Of a DNA stretch of 64,000 nucleotides, positions 38,055 to 48,273 are shown piece after piece (position 1 is the stretch's first letter; the number at the start of each line of letters is the position of its first letter). A model generated the notes under the pieces. It ran no database searches. It saw only the letters and a program-made list of their open reading frames with translations, and was not told the DNA's origin. The DNA comes from Tepidiforma sp. (GTDB lineage: Bacteria > Chloroflexota > Dehalococcoidia > Tepidiformales > Tepidiformaceae): positions 227,407-291,406 of the forward strand of contig BPIE01000002.1 in NCBI GenBank assembly GCA_026003935.1. Reading direction: 5' to 3'. The position numbers and the translations under genes were made by a program.

Positions 38055-38930
38055 CTACTGCAGCACCGGGCGATTGCCGTAGCGCAGGTCGATGGTGGTG
38101 TAGCTGATGTGGCGCTCGCGGGCCTCGGCGGCGAGTGCGGCCCAGACGGCGAGCTTGTAGGCGATGGAGCTGGAGTCACCGAAGAGGGCGATTTGGCCAT
38201 CGGCGGTGGTGACCTGGACACCTTTGCCTTTGATGAAGGCGACTTCGGAGACGGTGGTGCCGAGCTGGCGCGGGAGCAGCTCGTAGATTTCGGCGGCGGC
38301 ATCGACGGCCTGGTAGTCGACGCGGTCGCCGACGAGGCGGGAACCGGGCTCGGAGCTGCGAATGGCGGGGGCGCCGGGTTCGAGGCGTTCGCCGACGGCG
38401 ATGACGACGCCTTCGCGGTCGATGAGGTAGTCGACGCCGGCCTGTTCCCAGGTGCCCCAGGGGCGGCGTTCTTCGACGACGATGCGGATGGAGGAAGGCC
38501 ACTCTCGTTCGATGTGCACGGCGGCGACGAGCGGGAGCGCGTAGATGTTGCGCTGGGCGGCGGCGAGGTCGGCGGTGAACATGCTGTCGCCGAGGACGGC
38601 GGCGGCCTCGACGACGGTCCTGTCGGACATGCGCTCCAGGCCAACGACTTCGACGGTCTCGACGCGGAAGTAGGGCGAGCGGTAGAGCCACGCGCCGCCG
38701 GCGAACAGGGCAGCGAGCACCGCCGCGAAGCTGAGCGCGAAGAGGGCCCGGCGTGACGGGAGGAACGAACGCCGACGCGGGGCGGCAGCGGGGACAACGC
38801 CGACCCCGATGACGCGTTCGCGGCGGACGATCTGGCGCGGGGCGGCTTCGCCACCCACCACGGGGCGGCTGCGGCGGACGATGGTGCGGACAACGCCGGG
38901 GCGGGGATTGCGGTTGCGGCGGATGATCAT
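38055..38930 (-). CDS. ftsQ: Cell division protein FtsQ/DivIB (POTRA)
   Basis: Single TM, then SPYFRVETVEVVGLERMSDRTVVEAAAVLGDSMFTADLAAAQRNIYALPLVAAVHIEREWPSSIRIVVEERRPWG. Confidence 0.9.
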   Translation of the reverse strand: MIIRRNRNPRPGVVRTIVRRSRPVVGGEAAPRQIVRRERVIGVGVVPAAAPRRRSFLPSRRALFALSFAAVLAALFAGGAWLYRSPYFRVETVEVVGLERMSDRTVVEAAAVLGDSMFTADLAAAQRNIYALPLVAAVHIEREWPSSIRIVVEERRPWGTWEQAGVDYLIDREGVVIAVGERLEPGAPAIRSSEPGSRLVGDRVDYQAVDAAAEIYELLPRQLGTTVSEVAFIKGKGVQVTTADGQIALFGDSSSIAYKLAVWAALAAEARERHISYTTIDLRYGNRPVLQ

Positions 38931-39979
38931 GGCCGGGGCCTCCGCCGGTGGCGTTCGAAGGCGAGCTCGAGGATACGGGTGAGGAGCTCGGAATAGGGAA
39001 GGCCGGAGGCTTCCCAGAGCTTGGGGTACATGCTGATGCTGGTGAAGCCGGGGATGGTGTTGACTTCGTTGGCGAGCAGGCGGTCGGATGGCGTGAGGAA
39101 AAAGTCGACCCGTGCGTAGCCTTCGCAGCCCATGACGCGGTACATGCGGAGGGCGAGCTCGCGGGCCTCGGCGGCGACGGCTTCGGTGATCGGCGCGGGG
39201 ATGTAGAGCTCGGTCTGTGAGGCCGGGTCGTACTTAGAGTCGTAATCGTAAAACTCGCGGTCGGGGACGATTTCGCCGACGACGCTGGCTTCGGGGTTTT
39301 CGTTGCCGAGCACGGAGCATTCGAGCTCTCGGCCGGTGATGGCTTCTTCGACGATTGCCTTATCGTCGCAGGCGAAGGCTGCCTCGAATGCCCGGGGAAG
39401 GTCTTCGCGGGAGCGGACTTTGGTGATGCCGACGCTGGACCCTCCGTTGGCGGGCTTGACGAAGCAGGGATAGCCGATCGCGTCTTCGATGAGGGCCATA
39501 GACGAATTCTGGTGAAGTGTATACTCCCATGATCGGATTACGGAATAGCGGGCAACGGGAATGCCTGCCTCGCGGAAGATGGCTTTCATGAGCGCCTTGT
39601 CCATGCCGATGGCGGAGGCGGCGACGCCTGCGCCGGCGTACGGGATGCCGGCCATTTCGAGGAGCCCCTGGAGCGTGCCGTCTTCGCCGAAGGTGCCGTG
39701 GACGAGCGGAAAGGCGACATCGCACGCGGCGAGTGCGGCGAGGGTCTCGCCGGCGGTGAGGAGGGGCCGGCCGAGACCGGCGAAGGCGCGCAGGCCGGCA
39801 TCGAGCGCTGCCTGCGTCTCGGCAGGCGTGAGCCACTCGCCCGAGCGGGAGATACCGAGCGGCACGGGCTCCCAGCGGTCGGGGTCGAGGGCGGCCATGA
39901 CGCTGCGCGCGGAGACGATGCTGACCTCGTGCTCGCGGGAGCGGCCGCCAAAAATGACTGCGACGCGCTGACGGCTCAT
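38927..39979 (-). CDS. ddl: D-alanine--D-alanine ligase
   Basis: VAVIFGGRSREHEVSIVSA, PCFVKPANGGSSVGITKV, ANEVNTIPGFTSISMYPKLWEASG. Confidence 0.95.
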   Translation of the reverse strand: MSRQRVAVIFGGRSREHEVSIVSARSVMAALDPDRWEPVPLGISRSGEWLTPAETQAALDAGLRAFAGLGRPLLTAGETLAALAACDVAFPLVHGTFGEDGTLQGLLEMAGIPYAGAGVAASAIGMDKALMKAIFREAGIPVARYSVIRSWEYTLHQNSSMALIEDAIGYPCFVKPANGGSSVGITKVRSREDLPRAFEAAFACDDKAIVEEAITGRELECSVLGNENPEASVVGEIVPDREFYDYDSKYDPASQTELYIPAPITEAVAAEARELALRMYRVMGCEGYARVDFFLTPSDRLLANEVNTIPGFTSISMYPKLWEASGLPYSELLTRILELAFERHRRRPRP

Positions 39980-40883
39980 GACCAGTCCCCTACGAACTCG
40001 ACTTCGGGCTCGAGGGTGATGCCGAACTGTTCCGCTACGCGGCGCCGCGCTTCATCGATGAGCCAGCGGACGTCGGCAGCGGAGGCGTTGCCCTCGTTGA
40101 CGAAGAAGTTGGCGTGCTTTTCGGAGATGGCCGCGTCGCCGCGGCGCATGCCGCGCATGCCAACGGCGTCGATGAGTTTCCAGGCAGGCGCTTCAGGGGG
40201 ATTCTTGAAGGTCGAGCCGGCGCTTCGACCGCGTGGCTGGGCAGCGAGCCGCTTTTCGTCGTAGGCGGCGGCGCGGCGAAGGAGGTCGGCGGCGTCGCCG
40301 GGGGCGAGCTCGAGCTCGCATTCGAGGACGGTGCGGCCCCGGAGCTCGCCGCGGGTGAAGCGGCTGCCGCGGTAGACGAGCCGGAGGTCGGCGGCATCGA
40401 CCCATTCGATTCGGCCGCCGGGCAGCTGGAGACGGACCCTTCGGAGGACGTCGGCGAGGCAGCCGCCGTAGGCGCCGGCGTTGTAGACGACGGCGCCGCC
40501 GAGGGTGCCAGGGATGCCGACAGCCCAGGCGAGGCCGTCGAGTGCGCGGCGGCACATGCGGCGGGCGAAGGCGGCGAAGCTTGCTCCGCTTTCGATGCGG
40601 ACGACGGTTCCTTCGAGGTGCTCGGCGCGGGCGCGATTGTCGATGACGAGGCCGCGGATGCCGGCATCGGCGACGAGGATGTTGCTGCCGGAGCCGAGGA
40701 CGAAGAGGGGCACGCCCTCGTCGGCGGCGGCTGTCGCGGCAGCGGCGAGCGCTTCTCCGGAGCGAACGGTCAGGAAGAGGTCGGCGGGGCCGCCGATGCC
40801 GAAGGTGGTGTGGCGGGCGAGCGGCTCACCCCGGCGGAGCTCGCCGAGGGGCTCGACGAAGGCGGCGAGACGTTCGAGGGCGC

Positions 40884-40887
<4 letters not shown>
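39976..40887 (-). CDS. murB: UDP-N-acetylmuramate dehydrogenase
   Basis: RHTTFGIGGPADLFL, LGSGSNILVADAGIRG, SAGSTFKNPPEAPAWKLID. Confidence 0.95.
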
Positions 40888-42256
<1,369 letters not shown>

Positions 42257-42260
<4 letters not shown>

Positions 42261-43345
42261 CGTGCCACCTCCAGGAGGAGCGCTGCGATGTCAGAGGCGG
42301 CCGCGGGGCGGGCCAGGGCGCGGGCGGCCGCGCGCATGGCGTCGAGGCGGGCGGAATCGGCGAGGAGGGCCGTGATGCGCCCGGGCAGGAGCGCAAGGTC
42401 GGACTCTTCGAGCAGTTCGGCTGCGCCCTGTTCGACCAGCCAACGGGCGTTGTCGCGCTGGTGGGCGCCGGCAAAGGTGCCGGGCACAAGGATCGACGGG
42501 AGCGCGGCAGCCGGGAGCTCGCCGAGTATCGAGGCACCGGCACGGAACACGCCGAGGTCGGCAGCAACCATGACGGCGGGGAGGTCGCGGCGGAAGGGTG
42601 CGGGGTGGTAGCGGCCGGCGAGGTGGGCGGGGAGCGAGTCGCGGCGTCGAAGGGCCTCGTCGAGCCCGGCCTGGCCGGTAACGTGGACGAGAATCGCATG
42701 CTCGAGGACGGTCTCGAGGCCGGCGAAGACGGCGTCGTTGAGCGCGCGCGAGCCCTGCGAGGCTCCCGCGGCGACGACCACCGGGACCCCATCCGGGAGA
42801 CCGGCTGCGGCACGGGCGGCGGCCCGGTCGAGGGCGAAGAACTCTGGCCGGACCGGGTAGCCCGTGACGATGGTCTTGGCACGGGGGAGGTGATTCAGGG
42901 CGGCCGGGGTGGAGGTGGCGATGCGGGCAGCGAGGCGCTTCTCGACGCGCACGGCGAGTCCGGGTGCGACGTCGGGGAGAAAGACGACGAGCGGCCTGCG
43001 AAGGAGCCACGCGGCGAGGCTGACGGGGAAGCTGCCGTAGCCGCCGGTGCTGAACACGGCGGCCGGGCGGTGGCGGCGGAGGCGGGCAAGCGCGGCTATG
43101 GTGCCCCGGGCAAGGGTGAACAGGCTCCGGATGAGCCCGAGCGGGGAGCGGCCGCGGACGGGGGCTGCGGGGACGGGCTCGAAGGGGATGCCCGCAGCGT
43201 CGATCGTGGCGCGCTCGCCGCGGTTTTCGGGACCGAGGAAGACGAGCCGCGGCGGGCGCTCGCCGCCGCGCAAGGCCTGCGCCACCGCGATGGCGGGGAA
43301 GAGGTGGCCGCCGGTGCCGCCGCCGGTGAGGACGATGGTGGTCAC
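42257..43345 (-). CDS. murG: UDP-GlcNAc:MurNAc-pentapeptide GlcNAc transferase (GTG start)
   Basis: VLTGGGTGGHLFPAIAVAQAL, GGYGSFPVSLAAWLLRRPLVVFLPD. Confidence 0.93.
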
Positions 43346-44529
43346 GGTTCGCGCTCCCGGCGGACGATGGTTCCGCGCGGCCGGGCGTCGGGCGGGTGCT
43401 GGTCCATGTACCCGCCGCGGTCGTTGCCGTAGCGGGAGATGTTGATGAGCACGCCCATGGCGAGGAGGAGTGCTGCGAGGGCATTGCTGCCGAAGCTGAC
43501 AAACGGCAGCGGGACGCCCGTGAGGGGAATGACGCGGAGGATGCCGCCGATGTTGAGGAAGGCCTGAACAGCCACCCACGTGGTGATACCGGTAGCAACG
43601 AGCTGGCCGAATTCGTCGCGGGTGCGGCGCGCAATCTGGTAGCCGCGAATCATGAGCAGGATATAGAGGAGAAGCAGGCCGAGGCCGGCGAGGAGCCCGA
43701 GCTCTTCGCCGATGATGGCGAAGATGCCGTCGGTGTGGGCTTCGGGAAGGTAGAAGAACTTTGCGCGGCTGGCTCCGAGGCCAAGGCCGGAGACGCCGCC
43801 GTTGCCGACGGCGATGAGCGCCTGGAGGGTTTGGAAGCCGATACCGTCGGGGTCTTTTTCGGCGTGGAAGAAGGCGGTGAGGCGCTCTGCGCGGTAGCCG
43901 GCGCCGAGGGCGAGGACGACGATGGCGAAGAGGCCGCTGCCGAGGAGGGCGAGCATCTGGAGGAAGCTGGCGCCGGCGACCCAGAACATGGTGACGGTGA
44001 TGGCGAGGATGATGAGGGTGGTGCCGAGATTGGGCTGGAGAAGGATGAGGGCGCTAACGCCGCCGATGATGAGCACAAACGGGACGAGCCCGTGCTCCCA
44101 GCTGCGCAGAGAGCTGCCCTTTGAGGCGAGCCATGCCGCGAGGTAGATGATGACGGTGAGCTTGGCGAACTCGGCGGGCTGGAGCGTGAGCTGTCCAACG
44201 CCGATCCAGCGCCGGGCACCGCCGCCTTCGACGCCGATGACGATAACGGCGATAAGGAGGGCGATGGTGACGGCCATGAGGGGCACGGCAAGGCCCTGCA
44301 AGTTTCGGTAGTTGAAGCGGGACATGAGGAACATGCCCACTGCACCGCCGACGGCCCAGATGGCCTGCCGGATGACGAAGTAGTAGGGGTCGCCGAAGTC
44401 GACGAGGCTTCGAACGAAGGAGGCGCTGTAGACCGCGACGAGGCCGAACGCCGTGAGGATGCAGACGATGGCGACGACGACGTAGTCGGGGCGGCCGGGG
44501 GACCACTCACCGGTGCGTGCGGCGGCTAT
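43342..44529 (-). CDS. ftsW: Peptidoglycan glycosyltransferase FtsW; apparent ATA start
   Basis: SEDS protein (IPEAHTDGIFAIIGEELG-like segment YLPEAHTDGIFAIIGEELGLLAGL, PLPFVSFGSNALAALLLAMGVLINISRYG); the N-terminal helices lie upstream of the first GTG at 44340. Confidence 0.88.
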   Translation of the reverse strand: MAAARTGEWSPGRPDYVVVAIVCILTAFGLVAVYSASFVRSLVDFGDPYYFVIRQAIWAVGGAVGMFLMSRFNYRNLQGLAVPLMAVTIALLIAVIVIGVEGGGARRWIGVGQLTLQPAEFAKLTVIIYLAAWLASKGSSLRSWEHGLVPFVLIIGGVSALILLQPNLGTTLIILAITVTMFWVAGASFLQMLALLGSGLFAIVVLALGAGYRAERLTAFFHAEKDPDGIGFQTLQALIAVGNGGVSGLGLGASRAKFFYLPEAHTDGIFAIIGEELGLLAGLGLLLLYILLMIRGYQIARRTRDEFGQLVATGITTWVAVQAFLNIGGILRVIPLTGVPLPFVSFGSNALAALLLAMGVLINISRYGNDRGGYMDQHPPDARPRGTIVRREREP

Positions 44530-45932
44530 GGCGACACCTCCTCGGTGAAGCCCGGCAGGGCGCGGACCAGCTCCCGGAAGCGAGCGCCGCGGGCTTCGAA
44601 GTTGGGGAAGCGGTCGAAGCTGGTCCCGGCGGGGGAGAGGAGAACGATGTCGCCGGGGCGGACGAGGCCGGAGGCCGCTTCGACGGCGGATTCGAGGGAA
44701 TCGACGAGGATGGCGACATCGACGAGACCGGCGACAGCCTCGTGGAAGAGGGGGCCGGATTCGCCGAAGCAGACGACGGCGCGGCAGCGCTCGCGGACCG
44801 CGTCCTGAAGCGTGTCGAGCGGGAGGTGCTTGTCGCGACCGCCGAGGAGCAGCACGACGGGTTCGGTGAATGCGCGGAGGCCGGCCACGGTGCGCTCGGG
44901 GCTCGTGGCGATCGAGTCGTTCACCCAGAGCGCGCCGCCTGCACGGCCGACCGGTTCGAGGCGGTGGGGGACGCCGGCAAAGGTGCGGATGGCGCGGGCC
45001 ATGGCAGTGACGGGCCAGCCCGCCTCAGCGGCGATGGCGCAAGCCATGACGGCATTTGCGAGGTTGTGGCGGCCACGGAGGCGGATTTCGCTGACGGCGA
45101 CGACGGGGGTCACGCGGGAACCGCGGCGGATGACGATCTCGCCGTCTTCGACGCAGGCGCCGTCGGCAGCGAGCGCCGTCTCGATGGAGGTGGCGACGAG
45201 GCGGCCGCGGACGGATGCCATGAACGTGCGGGTGACGGGGTTGTCGTGGTTGAGGACGGCGACATCGGCGCGGCCCTGGTGTGCGATGTGGTTGCGCTTC
45301 AGGCCGACGTATTCGTCCCAGGAGAACTGGTCGAGGTGGTTGGGCGTGACGTTGGTGACTGCGGCGATGTGGGGGGAGCGGTCGGTGTACTGGAGCTGGG
45401 TGTGGCTGATTTCGAGGATGACGTCGGTGGTTGGGCGAATTTCGTTGAGGCGGGCGAGGAGCGGCTCGCCGATGTTGCCGCCGAGGACGAATTCGGCGCC
45501 GGCTTCGCGGGCGATGGCGCCGACGAGGGCGGTGGTGGTCGACTTGCCGCTGGAGCCGGTGATGCCGATGGTGCGGCCGGGGCAGAGCTGGAGGAAGAGG
45601 CGCATCTGCGAGGTGATGGGGATTCCGAGTTCGCGTGCGCGGGCGAGTGCCGGGTCGTAGCGGAGGATCGACTGGGAGACGGCGAGGAGGCCGAATCCTG
45701 CGGGGTCGAGCAGGGGCTGGCCGGTCACGACGCGTTCGACACCCTCGGGGACGGAGGCGCCAGCTTCGGCGAGGGCAGCGTCGGTGCGGGTGTCGGAAAT
45801 GGTGACGCGGGCACCGCGGGCGATGAGCCAGCGGGCGAGGTCGCGCCCTTCGATGCCGAGCGAGTAGACGAGAACGGGAAGGCCCTCGAGGGGAGGGAGG
45901 CCGGGTGCGACGGCGTCTGCCGGGGCGTTCAT
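44526..45932 (-). CDS. murD: UDP-N-acetylmuramoylalanine--D-glutamate ligase
   Basis: IGITGSSGKSTTTALVGAIA, VTNVTPNHLDQFSWDEYVGLKRNH, NDSIATSPERTVAGLRAF. Confidence 0.93.
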   Translation of the reverse strand: MNAPADAVAPGLPPLEGLPVLVYSLGIEGRDLARWLIARGARVTISDTRTDAALAEAGASVPEGVERVVTGQPLLDPAGFGLLAVSQSILRYDPALARARELGIPITSQMRLFLQLCPGRTIGITGSSGKSTTTALVGAIAREAGAEFVLGGNIGEPLLARLNEIRPTTDVILEISHTQLQYTDRSPHIAAVTNVTPNHLDQFSWDEYVGLKRNHIAHQGRADVAVLNHDNPVTRTFMASVRGRLVATSIETALAADGACVEDGEIVIRRGSRVTPVVAVSEIRLRGRHNLANAVMACAIAAEAGWPVTAMARAIRTFAGVPHRLEPVGRAGGALWVNDSIATSPERTVAGLRAFTEPVVLLLGGRDKHLPLDTLQDAVRERCRAVVCFGESGPLFHEAVAGLVDVAILVDSLESAVEAASGLVRPGDIVLLSPAGTSFDRFPNFEARGARFRELVRALPGFTEEVSP

Positions 45933-46894
45933 CGTTCCGGGACCTCCAGCGCGAGGGCAACGCCGAGCATGGCTGCGGCGATGCCGATGATCCAGAAGCG
46001 GGTGACGATTTGCGTTTCGGCCCAGCCGATGAGCTCGAGGTGGTGATGGAAGGGGGCGCGGCGGAAGATGCGCCGGCCGGTGAGCCGGTAAGACCCGATC
46101 TGGAGGATGTTGGAGCCGGCTTCGAGGACGAAGATGATGCCGATGAGGGGAAGCAGCAGCCACTGGCCGGTCATGAGGGAGACGACGGCGAGGGAGGAGC
46201 CGAGGGCGAGAGCGCCGGTGTCGCCCATGATGACACGAGCCGGGTGGGCGTTGTACCAGAGGTAGCCGAGGTTGGCGCCGGCGATGATGAAGGCAAAGGT
46301 GGCGACGAACTCCTGGCCCTGGATGAAGCCGATGATGCCGTAAGCGATGAAGGCGATGAGGGTGGTGCCGCCGACGAGGCCGTCGAGGCCATCGCTGACG
46401 GCGACGGCGCTGGTGGTGGCGACGATGATGGCGGCGGCAAGGGGGATGTAGAGGAGGCCCAGGCCGTAGGAGCCGACGTAGGGGATGTTGATGGATTCGA
46501 CCTCGATGTAGCGGTAGAGGACGATTGCGGCGCCGAGGGCAAAGACGGCGGTGAAGCCGAGCTTGAAGCGCCACGAGAGGCCGCCCTGGCGGCGGTCCTG
46601 GAGAGTGCCGAGGTCATCGACGAAGCCGGCGGCCGCGGTGACGGCGATCATGCCGAGGGGGAGGAGGATGGACTGGTGGTTCCACCAGTCGACGGCGACG
46701 GCGGTGACGAGGAGGGTCGGAAGCCAGATGATGAAGCCGCCGAAGGTTGGAGTGCCGGCCTTCTTTTGGTGCTCGGGGAGGTATTCGGAGATTTGCTTCC
46801 CGATGCGGCGGCGGCGGAGGTAGCGGACGATGGGCTCGCCGAGGGCAAGGGCGAGGAGGAAGGTGGCGAAGCCGGAGAAGAGGGCGTGGATCAT
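45929..46894 (-). CDS. mraY: Phospho-N-acetylmuramoyl-pentapeptide transferase
   Basis: HQKKAGTPTFGGFIIWLPTL, VSDGLDGLVGGTTLIAFIAYG, MGDTGALALGSSLAVVSLMT, RRAPFHHHLELIGWAE. Confidence 0.95.
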   Translation of the reverse strand: MIHALFSGFATFLLALALGEPIVRYLRRRRIGKQISEYLPEHQKKAGTPTFGGFIIWLPTLLVTAVAVDWWNHQSILLPLGMIAVTAAAGFVDDLGTLQDRRQGGLSWRFKLGFTAVFALGAAIVLYRYIEVESINIPYVGSYGLGLLYIPLAAAIIVATTSAVAVSDGLDGLVGGTTLIAFIAYGIIGFIQGQEFVATFAFIIAGANLGYLWYNAHPARVIMGDTGALALGSSLAVVSLMTGQWLLLPLIGIIFVLEAGSNILQIGSYRLTGRRIFRRAPFHHHLELIGWAETQIVTRFWIIGIAAAMLGVALALEVPER

Positions 46895-48273
46895 GGTTCG
46901 CCCTCTAGCAGGGGGATGAGAGTTTCGAACTCCTGGGAGCGGGAGGCCTTCAGCAAGACGGTGTCGCCGGGGCCGAGGATATCGCGGACGAAGCGAGCGG
47001 CTTCGTTCTTGTCGGCGAACCAGTGGACCTGTGCGAGGCCGGCCTCGCGGGCTGCCTGGGCCATGACGCGGCAGGTTTCGCCGACGGCGACGAGCACATC
47101 GGCGCAGTCGGCGGCGAGGGCACCGGCGGCGCGATGCTCCTGTTCTTCGAATGCTCCCAGTTCCGCCATCTTGCCGAGGAGGGCGATGCGGCGGCCGCTG
47201 GAGTCGCGGAGGAGGCGGAGTGCGCCTGCGAGCGATGCCGGGCTGGAGTTGTAGCGGTCGTCGAGGATGGTGGCGCCGGTGTCGCTCTTCCGGACGGTGA
47301 TGCGGCGGTCGGGCAGCTCGGCAGTCGAGACTGCGCGGGCCATTTCCGGCAGGTTGCGGCCGAGGGCGAGGCCGGCGGCGATGGTGAAGAGGGCAGCGGG
47401 GATAGTGTGGAGGCCGGGGAGGGGAGAGCGCACGACCTGGTGCTCCCCCTCGAATGCGACGGTGAATTCGGTGCCTTCGAGGCCGCGGGCGTGCGCATCG
47501 GTGACGACGAGCGCGGCACCCGAGCCCGGCGAACCGAAGCCGATGACGCGGCAGGGGAGGCGGGCGGCCTCGGGTGCGATGCGGGGGTCGTCCATATTGA
47601 GGATGGCGGTGCCGGCGCGCGGGAGGGCGCGAGCGAGGGAGAGCTTTTCCTCGGCGATGGCTTCGATGGAGCCGAGCTTTTCGATGTGGGTGAGGCCGAT
47701 GTTGAGCACGCCGCCGATTTCGGGGAGGGCGATGGAGGCGAGGTAGGCGATTTCGCCCCGGCTGTCCATTGCCATTTCGAGGACCGCGACTTCATCGTTT
47801 CGGCGGAGGCCGAGCAACGCAAGGGGCAGCCCTTCGCGGGAGTTGTAGTTGCCGCGGCGGCTGAAGACGCGGAAGAAAGGGGCGAGCGCGGCTGCGCAGA
47901 GGTCCTTGGCGGTGGTCTTCCCGACGGTGCCGGTGACGCCGATGACGCGGGGTGAGCAGGCGAGGCGCCAGGCGCGGGCGAGCTCACCGACGGCGCGGGT
48001 GGTATCAGGGGCAACGACGACGGTGCGGCCTTCGGGGATGACGGCGGGCTCGCGGGAGCAGATGACCGCGATGGCGCCTGCGCGAAGTGCGGCATCGACG
48101 AAGTTGTCGCCGTGGGTACGCTCGCCCGGGAAGGCGCAGAAGAGCTCGCCGGGGCGAACGGCACGGGAATCGGCGGAACCACCGGAGACTTCGGCGGTGC
48201 CGCCGAAGTGGACGCGGTAGCCGCGGCGGGACATTTCCTCGGCGATGAAGTCAGTGGTGAGGTGGCCGGTCAT
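46891..48273 (-). CDS. murF: UDP-MurNAc-tripeptide--D-Ala-D-Ala ligase
   Basis: GVTGTVGKTTAKDLCAAAL, GNYNSREGLPLALLGL, ILDDRYNSSPASLAGAL. Confidence 0.92.
   Translation of the reverse strand: MTGHLTTDFIAEEMSRRGYRVHFGGTAEVSGGSADSRAVRPGELFCAFPGERTHGDNFVDAALRAGAIAVICSREPAVIPEGRTVVVAPDTTRAVGELARAWRLACSPRVIGVTGTVGKTTAKDLCAAALAPFFRVFSRRGNYNSREGLPLALLGLRRNDEVAVLEMAMDSRGEIAYLASIALPEIGGVLNIGLTHIEKLGSIEAIAEEKLSLARALPRAGTAILNMDDPRIAPEAARLPCRVIGFGSPGSGAALVVTDAHARGLEGTEFTVAFEGEHQVVRSPLPGLHTIPAALFTIAAGLALGRNLPEMARAVSTAELPDRRITVRKSDTGATILDDRYNSSPASLAGALRLLRDSSGRRIALLGKMAELGAFEEQEHRAAGALAADCADVLVAVGETCRVMAQAAREAGLAQVHWFADKNEAARFVRDILGPGDTVLLKASRSQEFETLIPLLEGEP

Noticed and set aside
36782-38893. 703-aa ORF as a single FtsQ-FtsA-like fusion
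   Set aside because: The part upstream of 38029 is a Ser/Pro-rich shadow frame of ftsQ; the real ftsA starts at ATG 38029
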